Part shown: positions 1 through 11,860 of the stretch, one piece after another
Numbering within the stretch: the stretch's first letter is position 1
How the letters are laid out: each line of letters opens with the position of its first letter
NCBI GenBank assembly: GCA_032622095.1
Contig: CP136068.1
Span: 133,805,989 to 133,869,988 of the forward strand
Origin: Siphonodentalium dalli
Taxonomy: Eukaryota; Mollusca; Scaphopoda; Gadilida; Siphonodentaliidae
DNA: 64,000 nt
Direction: 5' to 3'
Translations under genes and position numbers: made by a program
The notes under the pieces: model-generated
The model's input: the letters and a program-made list of their open reading frames with translations, nothing else
What the model was told of the DNA's origin: nothing
Databases searched by the model: none

Positions 1-9
1 CAATGAATT

Positions 10-187
10 TATATGTGAACTGGCAAAGGGTGATATCACCCTTCCATGATCACTATTTTACGCGATTAAAACTTCAAAACGGGATTACATCATGGCTATA
101 TTGTACAATGGATGTATATGTGATGCTAGCAAATGATGATATCACCCTAACATGACCACAATTGCAATTTTACGCGATTAAACTGAT
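10..187. repeat. Two-copy direct repeat with GGGTGATATCACCC palindrome
   Basis: Two diverged copies about 107 bp apart share TATATGTGA, a TGATATCACCC core and the phrase TTTTACGCGATTAAA. The first copy carries the full palindrome GGGTGATATCACCC. No coding potential was seen. From about 190 to 920 I see only AT-rich sequence and short ORFs that resemble nothing known to me. Confidence 0.6.
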
Positions 188-927
188 GCGAATTGATGAA
201 AGAATGAATCTGCAACATAAATTGTGAAATAGATTTATTTCATATTCACATATAAGTTAACTTACCCTTGGTAAAAGTTATAATTAGAAAAGGAATTTAA
301 AAACTGAAATGATGTGGAGATCATGTTCTAACCCAAGCAAATATACCCCCATTGCAGACGATGCCTTAGTTTAGACAGAACATGCGAAAACAAACGTATT
401 TGTATATACATAATCCATATAAATACTTGCTTTTCTCGTGGAACACGTCTGCGCTGTAGCAGTGTTGAGAGGAAAAACAAGCTATATCTCCGACGCTGGC
501 TTCTGTTATCTGATACAGTTCTCCGCATATGTATGCTTGCTGCCGACATATGGTAATAATTAAATTATGGACTCAGAATGAAACCGGCGGCCAGTTACAG
601 AAATAAGCAAAATTAATGCACGACATCTATAAGTTATTCGTTATATGTACATCGCCGGGCCAACATTAAAATTCTCGATTTATTTAGTATGATACCTGAT
701 TTGGTATAACTGAATGCCTGCATTATGAGAGCGGTACATTATCTGTAGGGCGTTTTGTCAGGATACATGATGCAAAATATATTCAGCCATGGGCCTTTTG
801 TGGGTAAACGTTGTCAGAATGTCATTTGACTCAATAGTGTTAAATGACATCAAATGTTTACCACATTGCTATAAATGTTCACTGGCGACATAATAGCTCT
901 ACTGACCCCGGCACTGTTCCAAGAAAG

Positions 928-1115
928 GCGAATTTAATATGCATAAATGCATGCATAAATTCAGGGTCCTAAATGTATGCAACATTTATGCGAGATTTAA
1001 AAATATAAATGCGAGATTTATATTTTTGTATAAATGCGAATTTAGTATGTATAAATGCATTCATAAATTCAGGGTCCTAAATTTATGCAACATTTATATT
1101 ATATAAATCTCGTTT
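928..1115. repeat. Tandem duplication of an ATTTATGC-rich unit
   Basis: Two copies with a period near 108 bp both read GCGAATTTA, then a CATAAATTCAGGGTCCTAAA phrase, then ATGCAACATTTAT. The unit is rich in short inverted motifs (ATAAATGCAT, GCATAAAT) and AT-rich overall. It is probably a small dispersed repeat. No terminal repeats or target duplication could be defined. Confidence 0.6.
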
Positions 1116-1184
1116 TTCATGCAGTGTCAACGTAACTGTTATTATATTAAAATTCACAATCTTCAAAGTCTTCAATAAACATAG

Positions 1185-1690
1185 AACAACACAGTGTTGT
1201 GAACATGTTAATGTTAGTGCACTTGTTTGTCGTCCCGCGAGGTTAAACTCGAACCTCCGGTTCTCGTTTTACCATCGCGTCACAACAAACGCGTGCAATA
1301 ACGTTAACCAGTTCACACACTTGTGTCGTTCTATCTATTTATTGGACACATATTAGTTTATTTATGAGAGTTGCAACAAAATACAGAAGGTTTTGAAATG
1401 TTCATTAAAATATTCCGACCTGCCCTTAGGAAATGCATACCGATTACGTTGACAACGTTCTTGACGATGACGTTAACTGCAACGGTCATGGTATTCACTA
1501 TTACGAGGTATAGTTCTATAATTGAATCAAATGAAGAATTATCGATCTAAAGTTCAGTACACAACAAGCTATGATATTCGTGGTGTGCAACACATATAGA
1601 AGGACACTGTGGTGTGAACATGTGGACTTAATACAACAAACTCATGCAATAACATCAACCAGTCCACACACATACGCCTCTGACCAAATT
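1185..1690. repeat. Diverged repeat pair; one copy contains a tRNA-like segment
   Basis: Positions 1185-1335 and 1588-1690 share GTGTGAACATGT-like, ACAACAAAC, TGCAATAAC and ACCAGTYCACACAC phrases in the same order. The first copy holds roughly 50 extra bases. On the minus strand these include a T-arm-like stem with GGTTCGA (1240-1256) next to a GC-rich acceptor-like stretch. That resembles the 3' half of a tRNA or the head of a tRNA-derived SINE. A full cloverleaf could not be drawn, so this is annotated as a repeat and not as a tRNA. Confidence 0.45.
1398..1550 (+). CDS. Small hypothetical membrane ORF or first exon
   Basis: An ATG-initiated 50-residue ORF has a short basic N-terminus (MFIKIFRPALRK), one long hydrophobic helix rich in Thr, Val and Phe from about residue 15 to 36, then a polar tail. 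That topology suits a type II membrane anchor or an uncleaved signal sequence. A GTATAG directly after ACGAG could act as a splice donor inside the ORF, so this may be a first exon. I do not recognise the family. There is no homologous copy elsewhere in the window. Chance occurrence remains quite possible. Confidence 0.22.
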   Translation: MFIKIFRPALRKCIPITLTTFLTMTLTATVMVFTITRYSSIIESNEELSI

Positions 1691-1860
1691 ATGCTTAGTT
1701 CACTTAGCCAGACATACATGTATGCCTGGGACAAAGCTATATGTGACTTCTCACCGGTTAGTCTTTACTCTAACTGTTTATAATATGGCTCATGTTTTCA
1801 TTATAATAACCGAATATGGAAATATGACTCCAATGGCAAGCTATGTTGATATAAACTTAC

Positions 1861-2136
1861 CGGTCTGTCTACATCAGCAGTGTACATTCCTGGTCTGTGG
1901 TCATACCGAAGAGGTCCGTTATACATGGAACACAGTCTATGTTTAACACTGAAACTACTCAATGTACAAGTTGGTGTTAGATAGCATAACCTATCACATC
2001 TCAGAATATTTCCCACGTATTGCCGACAGAAAGGATCACCTATTGGCACAACCCCTTGTCGAATTTCAGGAAACATTAATCCTTCGATAAACACTACAAA
2101 CATCTGAATAATATTCACCACCAGCAGAAGATTCAT
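1861..2136 (-). CDS. Candidate first coding exon: secreted PAN/apple-like protein
   Basis: Reading the minus strand from the ATG at 2136 gives 92 codons. Residues 1-23 form a hydrophobic signal-peptide-like stretch beginning MNLLLVVNIIQMFVVF. A cysteine-rich segment follows with the order C, C, C, C, C and a CTLSSFS core, then CSMY. This resembles PAN/apple modules, where paired cysteines bracket an aromatic F-S stretch. The open frame meets a strong donor: the intron would start GTAAGTTTAT at position 1860, leaving the exon in phase 0. I chose this Met and not the upstream in-frame one because it starts the hydrophobic run. The remaining exons should lie below 1840 on the minus strand; none is recognisable. 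Confidence 0.45.
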
Positions 2137-2265
2137 GTTGACAATATTTACTGGTCTACTCTTCGCTAAACCCGTCGACGTATTTGAAAAAAAGACCATG
2201 TGTATCGAGTGCGATGGAAAGTGTGAGTCCGATCGATAAACTGCTCTCAACCAATCGTCAGACAT

Positions 2266-3060
2266 TGATCAAGAGGTACAATGAATCAAAGCAAGGTGGA
2301 ACGTAAACGTGGATGAAATAGGCGTTCGTATTCAGTACCATAATAACAGTAGATGCATTTGCGAACATTGCATAATATTTGAGTAATAAGGAAATTGTGT
2401 TTGTAGATACAACCATTTGCTATAGAAATGCCGATTTGACAGGTCACTACACACTAGATGGGGGTTCTATTATCTACATGTACATGCATAGTTTAAAGTG
2501 TAAATGCTCCATAGAAAGGTCATCGATATACATTTAAAATGTAAATGCTCCACAATGGAGTTTTTGCATTACAGAGTCTGGAATTAAGTGCAATTTATGA
2601 GAACAATGGACTCCCTGAACTAATTGCAGGCAACATAATGTTTATTTGCAGGAATGATGCACTTGGTAGTTGAGGTTATTCAACATTGCTTTCGGATATA
2701 TATCCAGAACACCACTAGTCGACCATAACATGTCACGCTGGGCAATGGGTACACCTTTCACAGAACATTAGATACTTCCAATTTCATTAACATTAGTCCG
2801 ATGTGTTACAAGTTACATCGTAATCGCAGTAGAAACGGAAGGAATAGCCCAAACTGCTCCTTGTTTGATGGCGGAAATGGAAATAGTATATGTCCTAGGC
2901 CAAATAAAATATATTTGTGGTTGCCTTTTCCCTACCGACCTTTTCCTTTGTTTCAAACATCTACCTATGTTTTCGCTAACTGTGTTATCGTGGCACGCGC
3001 TCTTAACAGAACGGTATATGGTAATGCATCTATACATCTAATGCAAGTTGTCAACAGAAA
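2266..3060. other. No gene recognised
   Basis: AT-rich sequence with a short direct duplication around TGTAAATGCTCCA (near 2499 and 2540). ORFs here are short and match no family I know. Confidence 0.5.
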
Positions 3061-3079
3061 TTGAGAAAATGACAACATG

Positions 3080-3399
3080 TAAAGCGCAAGATGTCAAAAC
3101 ATTTTATAGGCTTGGCAAACACACTGCTGAGAAGAAAAGACCGATCAGGGTTGTTACTTTCTCACAAGAATCTAAAGCTAAAATGATGGCAGATGCGAGA
3201 GAATAAAACAAAAATTAATCGAAGCAAACTCAAAGAAAACAATGATTACACAAAGGCAGAGAGCATCAAACAAAAACAATTGAGAGAGGAGTTAAAGGAG
3301 AAAATTAAGTCATTCCCAAAGGAAATATTCATAATTAAAAAGGACAAAGTTGTGAAGATAAACCGCGGCGAATACAACAGAGGAGATGAAAATAATTGA
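3080..3399 (+). pseudogene. LINE A ORF1 C-terminal fragment
   Basis: The frame gives VKTFYRLGKHTAEKKRPIRV followed by VTFSQESKAKMMADARE. This matches the RLGK...RP...V-F...K pattern typical of the RRM-like RNA-binding region of CR1-like ORF1 proteins. A frameshift near 3200 moves the reading into a frame with REELKEKIK and a terminal KKDKVVKINRGE, the usual ORF1 end. Only the last hundred or so residues survive. Its role would be RNA binding and chaperoning of the LINE transcript. Confidence 0.6.
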
Positions 3400-4179
3400 C
3401 TTGATGTATGTTCCTGGTCAGTTAAAATAGAACCCATTTGTCTCTACTGTAATGCAGATAGTTTGATGAACAAGCGAGATGAACTACAAGTACTTATTAA
3501 TGAAACCAATCCAGCTGTTAATTGTGTAACCGAAACGATACCGAAAAATAATAAATACAATATCAGTCCAAGTGAGCTTCAAATTAACAATTACGATGCG
3601 TTTCACGGTCAGAATTGGAAAAACGGAGTCGTAATATACACACACCAGTCACTCTGTGCGCGAGAGTGTAGGGAAATGAATCAATCAAAATTTTGTGAGT
3701 CGGTCTGGTGCACATGTAACGTGAAAAACGAAACTGTACTGTTAGGATGCGTCTATCGAAGTTCATCATCTGATTCCGAAAATAATTGTCAGCTTTCGAA
3801 ATTTATCAAGTCAACTAAGGAAATAAAAGCAAAGCATGTTATCGTTATGGGAGATTTCAATCTACCAACTATATCGTGGGACACTGGGTTAGGACTAGAT
3901 GATTATGAACAGGAATTCTTACATATCATAGGAGAACACTTTCTACAACAGATAGTATCGCAACCGACAAGACACAGGGCTGGACAGAAGGAAAATATTC
4001 TTGACCTTGTATTAACGAACAATGAAGTTATAATATCAGAAATAACACACAACAGTCCTTTGGGCAAAAGTGACCATGATGTACTGCAACTCAAAATTCA
4101 CCAAGAACTAATCAACCCTAGATCACAACCAAAACAAACAATATTTTCATATAATAGAGGCCATTACGACAGAAAGTGA
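3400..4179 (+). pseudogene. LINE A ORF2 endonuclease domain
   Basis: A 238-residue open stretch from the ATG at 3463 continues upstream in frame with LYCNADSL, the usual start of CR1-type endonucleases. Visible motifs are TET near residue 23 (the acidic catalytic region), a GDFN at about 130-133 and SDHD at about 203-206. These are the hallmarks of the exonuclease-endonuclease-phosphatase fold that nicks target DNA to prime reverse transcription. The domain itself is uninterrupted, but a stop directly after RKS at 4179 separates it from the RT. Confidence 0.8.
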
Positions 4180-4199
4180 TTGGAAATATTTAAATTTCG

Positions 4200-6050
4200 G
4201 AGAGTTCCAAAGTGCATGGAATTTCTTCTATGAGAAACTAGAACAACTGAAGGAGAAATAGATTCCCAAATCGCACGCAAAGTCCAACAAACGCAACAGA
4301 AATACATGGACGACAAAAGACATACTCAGCATCATTCGATTGAAGAGAAGAGCGTACAAAAAGTACAAAGAAACGGGGAGCCTTCGTTTATTCGACGAAT
4401 ATAAACGATACCGAGATATGGCAAATAAAAGAATAAATGCAGCCAAATCATCCTTCGAAAAGAAAATATCATCCGAAGGCATTTTGGCGGTATGTTCAGA
4501 GCAAAACTAAACTAAACCACGGTATCAGTGATTTGCAAGAATCCGAGGGAAGTCCTTTCGTGGCGGATGATGGTGAGAAGGCCAATATACTCAACAACTT
4601 TTCTCATCCGTATTCACAAACGAAAACACTAAGGAAATGCCTATAATGCCAGAACGGGAAACTTCAAGTCATGTGGTTAGCCTACAGATAACTCCTTTAG
4701 CGGTAGAACAAATATTGCGCTCTCTAAATGCCAACAAGAGTGATGGTCCCGATAGAATACCAGCACGGCTATTAAAGGAAACATCGAAAGAGCGTAGTCA
4801 TCCACTGTGTGTTCTTTTTAACAGATCTATCACAGAAGGTGCTATCCCAAAGGTATGGAAATCAGCTAACGTCACATGTATGTTTAAGAAATGAGCGAAA
4901 TCAAACCCAAGCAACTATCGTCCGGTCAGCCACACGTGAATAGTATGTAAAATACTTGAATCATTTATCAGCGATGCAGTTAAAACCCACATGGAAGAAA
5001 ATAAACTGTTTTCCACGAGGCAGCATGGCTTCAGGAGCAAACGTTCTTGTCAAACGCAACTTTTGGAATACCTTTCTTATGTTACTACTATGCTTGACGA
5101 CAATAATCCCGTTGATGCAATATATTTGGACTTTAAAAGGGCGTTTGATAAAGTGCCACACACACGACTCATGGAGAAAATCCAAGCATACGGAATACCA
5201 CAAGATCTGTATAAATGGATAGAAGCATTTCTATCAAATCGACAACAACGAGTTAAAGTTGGTGACAGCTGTTCTGAGTGGCGATGCGTCACGAGTGGAG
5301 TTCCGCAAGGAGTGTCATCGGGCCGATTCTATTTGTCATATTCATAAATGACCTACCAGAAAGTGTCAATCCCTGCCTATGCGAAATCTTCGCAAATGAC
5401 ACCAAAATAGTTGGAAACCCGGCGACGAAAAGACAAAAAGACATCGACACTGTGTGCAGATGGAGATGGACACAACAACCCTCAACTGAAATATCACATG
5501 TCAAACACAGATGATCGTTCGCCAATATTGGTGGCTGAATCAGAAAAAAGACTTAGGAATTTCTATAGACCCCAAGCTGAAATTTGACATTCACATTAAT
5601 TCTCTATGCAATCGAGCGAATCAAATAGTGGGCATCATACATCGGACTTTCACTCACATCACTCGCGATACATTCAGAACACTGTTCGTCAGTATGGTCA
5701 GACCTATACTTGAATATTGTCAAATATGCTGGAACCCACATTTGAAATACCAGAGCATGATGTTGGAGAGAGTGCAGAGAAGAGCGACAAAATTAGTTCC
5801 CGGTTTCAGCAACCTTACATACCAAGAGAGACTAATAAAACTGAATCTGACGACTCTCAAATATAGACGTTATAGGGGTGATATGATTGAAGTATATAAA
5901 CTCAAGAACGGATACTACAATATCACATTTGAACACTTTTTCGAAAGCAGTCGAAGTGACAAAACAAGAGGACACCACATGAAATTACAGAAGAAACATA
6001 TTTCGAAGGATATAGGGAAACACTTCTATACTTAGAGAGTAATTGACGAA
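4200..6050 (+). pseudogene. LINE A ORF2 reverse transcriptase, frameshifted
   Basis: The RT is spread over overlapping plus-strand frames at about 4437-4646, 4637-4894, 4991-5347, 5278-5514 and 5511-6035. Recognisable blocks are NKSDGPDRIPARLLKE, LDFKRAFDKVPH (RT motif A), SGVPQG (motif B) and GISIDPKLKF. The catalytic FADD box reads F-A-N-D at 5389-5400, so the first catalytic aspartate is lost as well as the frame. The last part has VQRRATK and RRYRGDMIEVYKL, typical of the CR1/Rex-like C-terminal region. The element cannot encode an active polymerase. Confidence 0.8.
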
Positions 6051-6299
6051 TGGAACAATCTCTCCGGATTTGTCATAGATGCAGACACCACTGAAGAGTT
6101 CAAACGGAGACTCGATGCGCACTCATATAACAGAAGATATGAATTTGACAAACAGGGATTATTACGCTATGTATAGCGCTATCATATTCAGTACAACGTT
6201 GTAAACATGTAACTGTTACCGGGACGAAAAGTCTATATAGACTTGTCCTGTAGAACTTGATGTTGATGATATTGATATACGTAACCATTGCACATTAAA

Positions 6300-7182
6300 T
6301 TATTCGAATCAATTGTGTCATATGTATAGAGAATGCTCGTCTGAATTCGCGTTGATAACGCGGAACGCATTCTGCATGGTTTTCCATAATTGAATGATTT
6401 GGAATACAAGTGTTCAACTTCTTAGACAAGAAATCCTCTTAGCTTATTGCTTTGGTGGATGCATCAGTGCAGAAATTCACCTCATCTGCGACGAGAAACA
6501 ATTATTCGTACAATGCGTCCGTTTCGTTTGCGAATTATGCGCGGTCTGAATACACACATATTTATAGATGTCCTAAACATCTTGTCTTGCAGTATTTATT
6601 CCCACAATATATATACAGTGATATATGAACTATTCTTCAGTCTTCAGTATGGTGAGTGGAAAGTCGTCTGACCTCCTGATATTTTGATTATCACATAAGG
6701 AACTAGATCGGCCTGTCCGCACGTACTCACTTTGATGGACGGCCTTACTTAAGTTATACTTAACAACTATCGACTTCAAATGAGCCTTCTCAAGTTAAAT
6801 ATATTGTGTATATATGTATCCTGTTAACTTTTGTATATATATATATTGTACCACAATGGTCTCCATATTTGGAGGAACAAACATCTACCAATGTTTACAT
6901 AGTTTGTTTAGGGACAGGAATGTCATGCGAGTCCATGGACTCGGTACTCAGCAATGCATCTGTGCCCACCTCACCCATAGCCATGCTATTTTGTTCTTTC
7001 GTCTTAGTTAAATATAGTGCAGTTTGTCAGTTTCATGGCCGCCTATAACTACTCACTGATCTCACATATCGGGGGGGGGATCAACCGTTTTCTCGCTGAG
7101 GTGATTAATCATATCAATCATTGTTGTAATCCTGTAGATTAATACGCGTCGTGCATACATGCATTACATACATAGACACTAT
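6300..7182. other. AT-rich gap, no gene recognised
   Basis: Contains short TA runs near 6790-6850 and a G9 homopolymer near 7071. Short ORFs overlap the TA runs and are not credible genes. Confidence 0.5.
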
Positions 7183-7280
7183 GTAGCGTACGGTTTTTCT
7201 CCTCGAGTGTGTTCCCAAGGTTTGTTTTTACGAGTGAAAATAATTCTCGCATCTCACGAGATGAGAAAATCGTACGCTAC
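7183..7280. mobile_element. Small hairpin MITE-like element (98 bp)
   Basis: The ends GTAGCGTACG and CGTACGCTAC are perfect inverted repeats. The inverted match continues inward imperfectly through TTTTCTC and CTCG(T/A)G motifs for about 28 bp. The loop is about 40 bp. This is the structure of a tiny non-autonomous terminal-inverted-repeat element. No clear target-site duplication was found and no other copy lies in the window. Confidence 0.5.
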
Positions 7281-7739
7281 TCGGAAGAGTTGAATGTTGT
7301 GTTTATTATAATTTATATTCCAGTTTGTTACGACCCAGACCACAATGAAACACATGGTTTTACCTAATATGTTCTTAAATATATACGTCACCAACCGTTT
7401 CTATTAAAATAACGCGCAATGACGCATGACGCAATATTGACGTCATGACGCAGTACTGAGAGCAGGATAACATCTTCGGTATTCTGGGAGTGGGGATTTG
7501 ATTTATATTTTGTCGCAAAAAGTTGACGAAAATATAATAAAATATGTATCCACCCTAAGCACAATCTTGCAAATCAAAGACAAGACATTGAAAGCGATAA
7601 CAATGCATGTGCAACACAAAGACTAATTCCTAGGTTGTGGCAGTGTATCGGTTTATTCTGAGAAGACTATAAAAGATTCAATACCGTACATATATGTACG
7701 TTTTCGAGTACAGGGCTGGGGAATAATTTTCTACTTTAA

Positions 7740-9800
7740 AGTCAACTTTTTATTTCTCAATATTATAAATGAATGAAAGTTGTTGTGACATTTTGTTCGT
7801 TTCCTCTGTTATCAGCGTCTTCGTCGTTACAGGAAAAATGTAAAGAAATAAATTAAAATATATATTGTGTAACCACTGTCCCAGTTTGTTTCAAGATGTT
7901 GCCACTGAATCAACATTAAATATATTTCTGATAATTTTTGTATATTACAAACTAATAGTTGCTTTCGTTCGTTGCCAGTGCTTCCATCGTTACGTAAACA
8001 AATAAAACAAATATATGAAAATTATATAGTGCAACCATTGTCAAGTTCATTTCAAGATCTTTCCATCGATTCAACTTTAAATATATTTGCCAGTGTTTCC
8101 ATCGTTATGGATACAAATAAAAACAAATTAATATGTAGTTTAACCACTGTCCCAGTTTGTCCCAATATGTTTCCATTGAGTCAACTTTAAATACAATTCT
8201 GAGTTACTAATGCTAAAAAGGAATTGTTTGTTTCTTCTGTTGCCAGTGTTTTCATCTTTACTGAAAATTATAACGAAATAAATTAAAATAAATATATTTT
8301 AACCATTATTCCAGTTGGTTTCAAGATGTTTTCATTGAATCAACTTCAAAGTGATGTTAACTCCGCTGATGTGTTCAGAAAGGAATAACAGATACTAATG
8401 CCAACATTAGTTATGTTTTTAGATTTGATATCCATATAGTCAGAAAACAGCGTCATTGTTATGAACAAATCACTTGCAGTGTTTAAGATTGTTAAAGTTT
8501 ATGCCCAATAATGCGTCCCGAATAAATAAGTAGTTTACATATGCGCGTAATTCAACCGTTGGTTTTCTGAAATCTTAGAGTCCATGTGGCTGAAATTTTG
8601 GACATTGCTACATTCTTCCAACGGGGATAGTGTTTGGATACTAACTTAATTGTGTCACAAGTATATTATAAAGGAATGAACTGTATCATTATAACTCTTT
8701 AATGCCAAGCTTTCGGCCCGAGCTGGACCTTCGTCAGGACAGTCGAAATATTAGAACTACACCTTCACAGTATAGCAATCAATTACAGAAATTGATTGCT
8801 GTACTGTGAAGATGTAGTTATAATATTCCCACTGTCCTGCTGAAGGTCCAGCTCGGGCCGAAAGCTTGGCATTAAAGAGTTATAATGCTACAGTTTATTA
8901 TAATAACGTCCCTGATCTGGAGGACAATGGCTGCTATGAATTATAAAGGAATGGTTATTTCCTCCGTTGTCAGTTTTCCGTCGTTAAAGAAGAAAATGTA
9001 TAACAAATAAATGAATAAAAATATAACCATTGCCCCTGTTTGTTTCAAGACGGTTCCATTGAATCAACGTTAAAATATAATTTCTTCAGAATTCTTAATA
9101 TTATAATATAAATGAATAATTGGTTTACTCGGTTGCCAGTGTTTCCATCGAAACACAAGACATATTACCAATATATATATAACATATGTAAGTAGACATC
9201 AAAATATGGCGCTATCAGTTTTACCTCTCGAAATTAATGCTAGAAAAGCCATTTAATGAACTTAGTGCACCACAACCAAGTCAGTTAGAATGATATCGAT
9301 CAAGACAAATGTAATAAAATAATGCCTAGTTATTTTAAGTTTGTATATATATACTGCTATTGTTCCTCTGTTTTCACTTGTTTGCCGATACTCTACGTGA
9401 AACAAAAATGGTTACCCTCGTTTTGTTCTACTCACAGTTCTTGCTATATCAATTAAATCCTCCAAAACCATTTAAAAGAAACTGCAACGACATATATAGT
9501 AAATAACATTCCTATTGACCTATGGACTGGCATTTTCGACAATCTTATTACATTGCTCCCAATGGGAATACATTACATTGTTACAAGTATATTATGAAGG
9601 ATGGTCTGTTTCTCTTTTGTCAGTTTTCCATCGTTACAGAACATGATGTATACAAAATAAATGAAAACATATACAACCACTGTCCCAGATTGTTTCAAGA
9701 TGTTTCCATTGAATCAACATTAAAATAAAATTGCTTCTGATTTCTTGGTATTATAAACGAATATTTTGTTTCCTCCGTTGCCAGTTTTCCATCGAAACAC
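7740..9800. repeat. Degenerate satellite, about 110-165 bp period, interrupted
   Basis: The phrase around TTTCAAGATGTTTCCATTGA occurs in diverged form near 7881, 8043, 8153, 8311, 9036 and 9682. It alternates with a second phrase, TTGCCAGTGTTTCCATCGTT, and an AAATAAATTAAAATATAT spacer. The first copies are contiguous and the later ones are spread out. The tract is interrupted at 8681-8893 by the hammerhead-like palindrome and by unrelated AT-rich sequence (about 8361-8680 and 9171-9600). ORFs in this tract are repeat-derived. Confidence 0.7.
8681..8893. mobile_element. Palindrome with hammerhead-ribozyme-like cores (Penelope-type terminal repeat)
   Basis: Two arms of about 105 bp are nearly perfect inverted copies around a centre at 8787. 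On the minus strand at 8710-8737 the sequence reads CTGACGA, a stem-loop with arms GGTCC and GGGCC, then GAAA. That order (CUGANGA, stem II, GAAA) is the conserved core of the hammerhead ribozyme. The plus-strand arm has CTGCTGA, which breaks the core. Minimal hammerheads are known in the terminal repeats of Penelope-like elements, and an RT of that type lies at 28.6-29.2 kb beside a similar palindrome. Stem III and the cleavage site were not resolved. Confidence 0.55.
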
Positions 9801-9849
9801 AATATATATTAAAGATATGTGTAATGCTTGAACATAGATCGCAATATGT

Positions 9850-10350
9850 GACGCTATCGATATTACCTCTCAAAATGAATGTTAGAAAAGCCATATACTG
9901 AACTTAGTTTACAACAAATTACGTGCCTATTGACTATCTTATGAGATTTCTGACACCTGACGTATTTTACGCGCGTTGTCAATGACAAAGTGCTCCATTC
10001 AAAATTTATTCTCCGTTCAACGGCCTATGATGGAGAATCACAAACTAAAGTTAGCAGCTTTAGGTCAATCAGAATGCGGGCTTAAGCGATAAATATTAAG
10101 CATGAATTGCAATTGTTTGTACTGTACTTATATTGTTCGACTCTCAACAACGCAATAAAAGCGAACATCCATGCGACGTCGCGCGATGTCCAAACTAATT
10201 TCCATACTATGTACCAACTAGCCTTTATTCAGCGTCGGAGGGGTCTGGGGCCCCTGTCCAAATGTGCATGAGGTCCCGTGTGCGCTTCGCGCACATTTGG
10301 GCATAAATAATCACATATGTTCATAATCGATTTATTTGACTCTGAAATAA
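9850..10350. other. No gene recognised
   Basis: AT-rich sequence with a GC-rich hairpin TGTGCGCTTCGCGCACA near 10280. Related hairpins recur at about 39208 and 40383. No coding region was identified. Confidence 0.4.
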
Positions 10351-11860
10351 GCCAAGCCCATAGTGGACTTATACCCGTTATTCTGTTGGATGGCACGGGC
10401 CACAGTGAAAACACACACATAATGAGCGTGATCTGGTCTGCAAATAGGTTGATATTGAACCTAATTTTTCACATTTATTTGATTATGAAATAGACCGATA
10501 GTGAGGTTATTTTAATCTGTGTTATTTATTTATTTAATTACATTTTTTTTAATCAAAATTTAAAAAATACTAACGCCGGTATAACCTCCGTCAGGGTACC
10601 CCGAGTTAGCATACCAAATTTGGTTGGAATCGGACCAGCAGTCTGGGAGAAAAATCTGAAGAGACAGACGGAGAACCAGATCCTACATTTATGTATATAT
10701 GCACTGTTAGAAAAATGCCCGTCGCTTTAACGGTGTCATATAGCAACATCGCTGCCAACCTTGGACCGATAGACAGACGGTTAGGCGGTAGCATGTTCCA
10801 CAGTACAAAACCGTTTAAGTTACTGGCAGACTGTAGCCAATAACTGTCAGACCGTTGCATTTTGTCACGGTTCAACACCGTTTAATTAATATCAAGACCG
10901 TAACTAATAAAGGGCAGACCAATGGTATTTTTCACGGGTCAACACCAATTTGTTGCTCTTAATTTGCTAATTTATCGTAGAATTAGCCAAGTTCCCATGG
11001 TAACAATATGATTTCCCGGTAGGCATTACAATTCATATGTTTTAAAATCGTCGAAACTAGTATAATTCGTAACTGAAAAATACATCTATACTATGATTAA
11101 CGCCTGTAGAGATAATATTCCAAGCCAAGCCCATAGTGGACTTATACCCGTTATTCTGTTGGATGGCGCGGGCCACAGTGCAAACACACATATAAAGCGT
11201 GATCTGGTCTGCAAATAGGTTCATATTGAACCTAAATATTCACATTTATTTGATTATGAAATAGACCGATAGTGAGGTTATTTAAATCTGTGTTATTTAT
11301 TTATTTCATTACATTTTTTAAAATCCAAATATTGAAAAATCTAACGCCGTTATAACCTCCGTCAGGGTACCCCGAGTTAGCATACCAAATTTGGTTGGAA
11401 TCTGACCAGCAGTCTGGGAGAAAAATCTGAACAGACAGACGGAAAAACAGATCCTACATTTATGTACATATATGCACTGTTAGAAAAATTGCTGTCGCTT
11501 TAACGGTGTCATACAGCAACATCGCTGCCAACCTTGGACCGGCAAACAGACGGTGAGGCGGTAGCAGGTTCCACGGTACAAACCCATTTAAGTTACTGGC
11601 AGACTGTAACCAGTAACTGTCAGACCGTTGTATTTTGTTACGGTTCAACAACGTTTAATTAATATCAAGAACGTAACTAATAAAGGTCAGACCACTGGTA
11701 TTTTTCACGGGTCAACACCAATTTGTTGCTCTTAATATGCTAATTTATCGTAGAATTAGCCAAGTCCCCATGGTAACAATATGATTTCCCGGTAGGCATT
11801 ACAATTCAAATGTTTTAATATCGTCGAAACTAGTATAATGCGTAACTGAAAAATACATCT
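10351..11860. repeat. Tandem duplication of a 737-bp unclassified repeat
   Basis: Copy 1 (10351-11087) and copy 2 (11123-11860) are near identical with a 772-bp period. Both begin AGCCAAGCCCATAGTGGAC and end GAAAAATACATCT. A 35-bp spacer containing ATGATTAACGCC separates them. The unit contains a phrase beginning CAAATTTGGTTGGAATC, followed by a tract rich in GACAGACGG, a sequence style common in dispersed animal repeats. ORFs on the minus strand (about 90 and 63 codons) are duplicated with it and show no recognised domain. Confidence 0.8.

Larger units (their letters stand above)
3061..6290 (+). mobile_element. LINE A: decayed CR1/L2-like non-LTR retrotransposon
   Basis: The order is an ORF1 C-terminus, an apurinic-type endonuclease, a reverse transcriptase and a C-terminal region, all on the plus strand but split over several frames. 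This is the standard two-ORF layout of the jockey/CR1 group of LINEs. The 5' end is truncated inside ORF1. The 3' end is placed near 6290, where a GATGTTGATGATATTGAT stretch looks like the simple-repeat tail of such elements. It is transcriptionally and enzymatically dead as far as the sequence shows. Confidence 0.85.
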
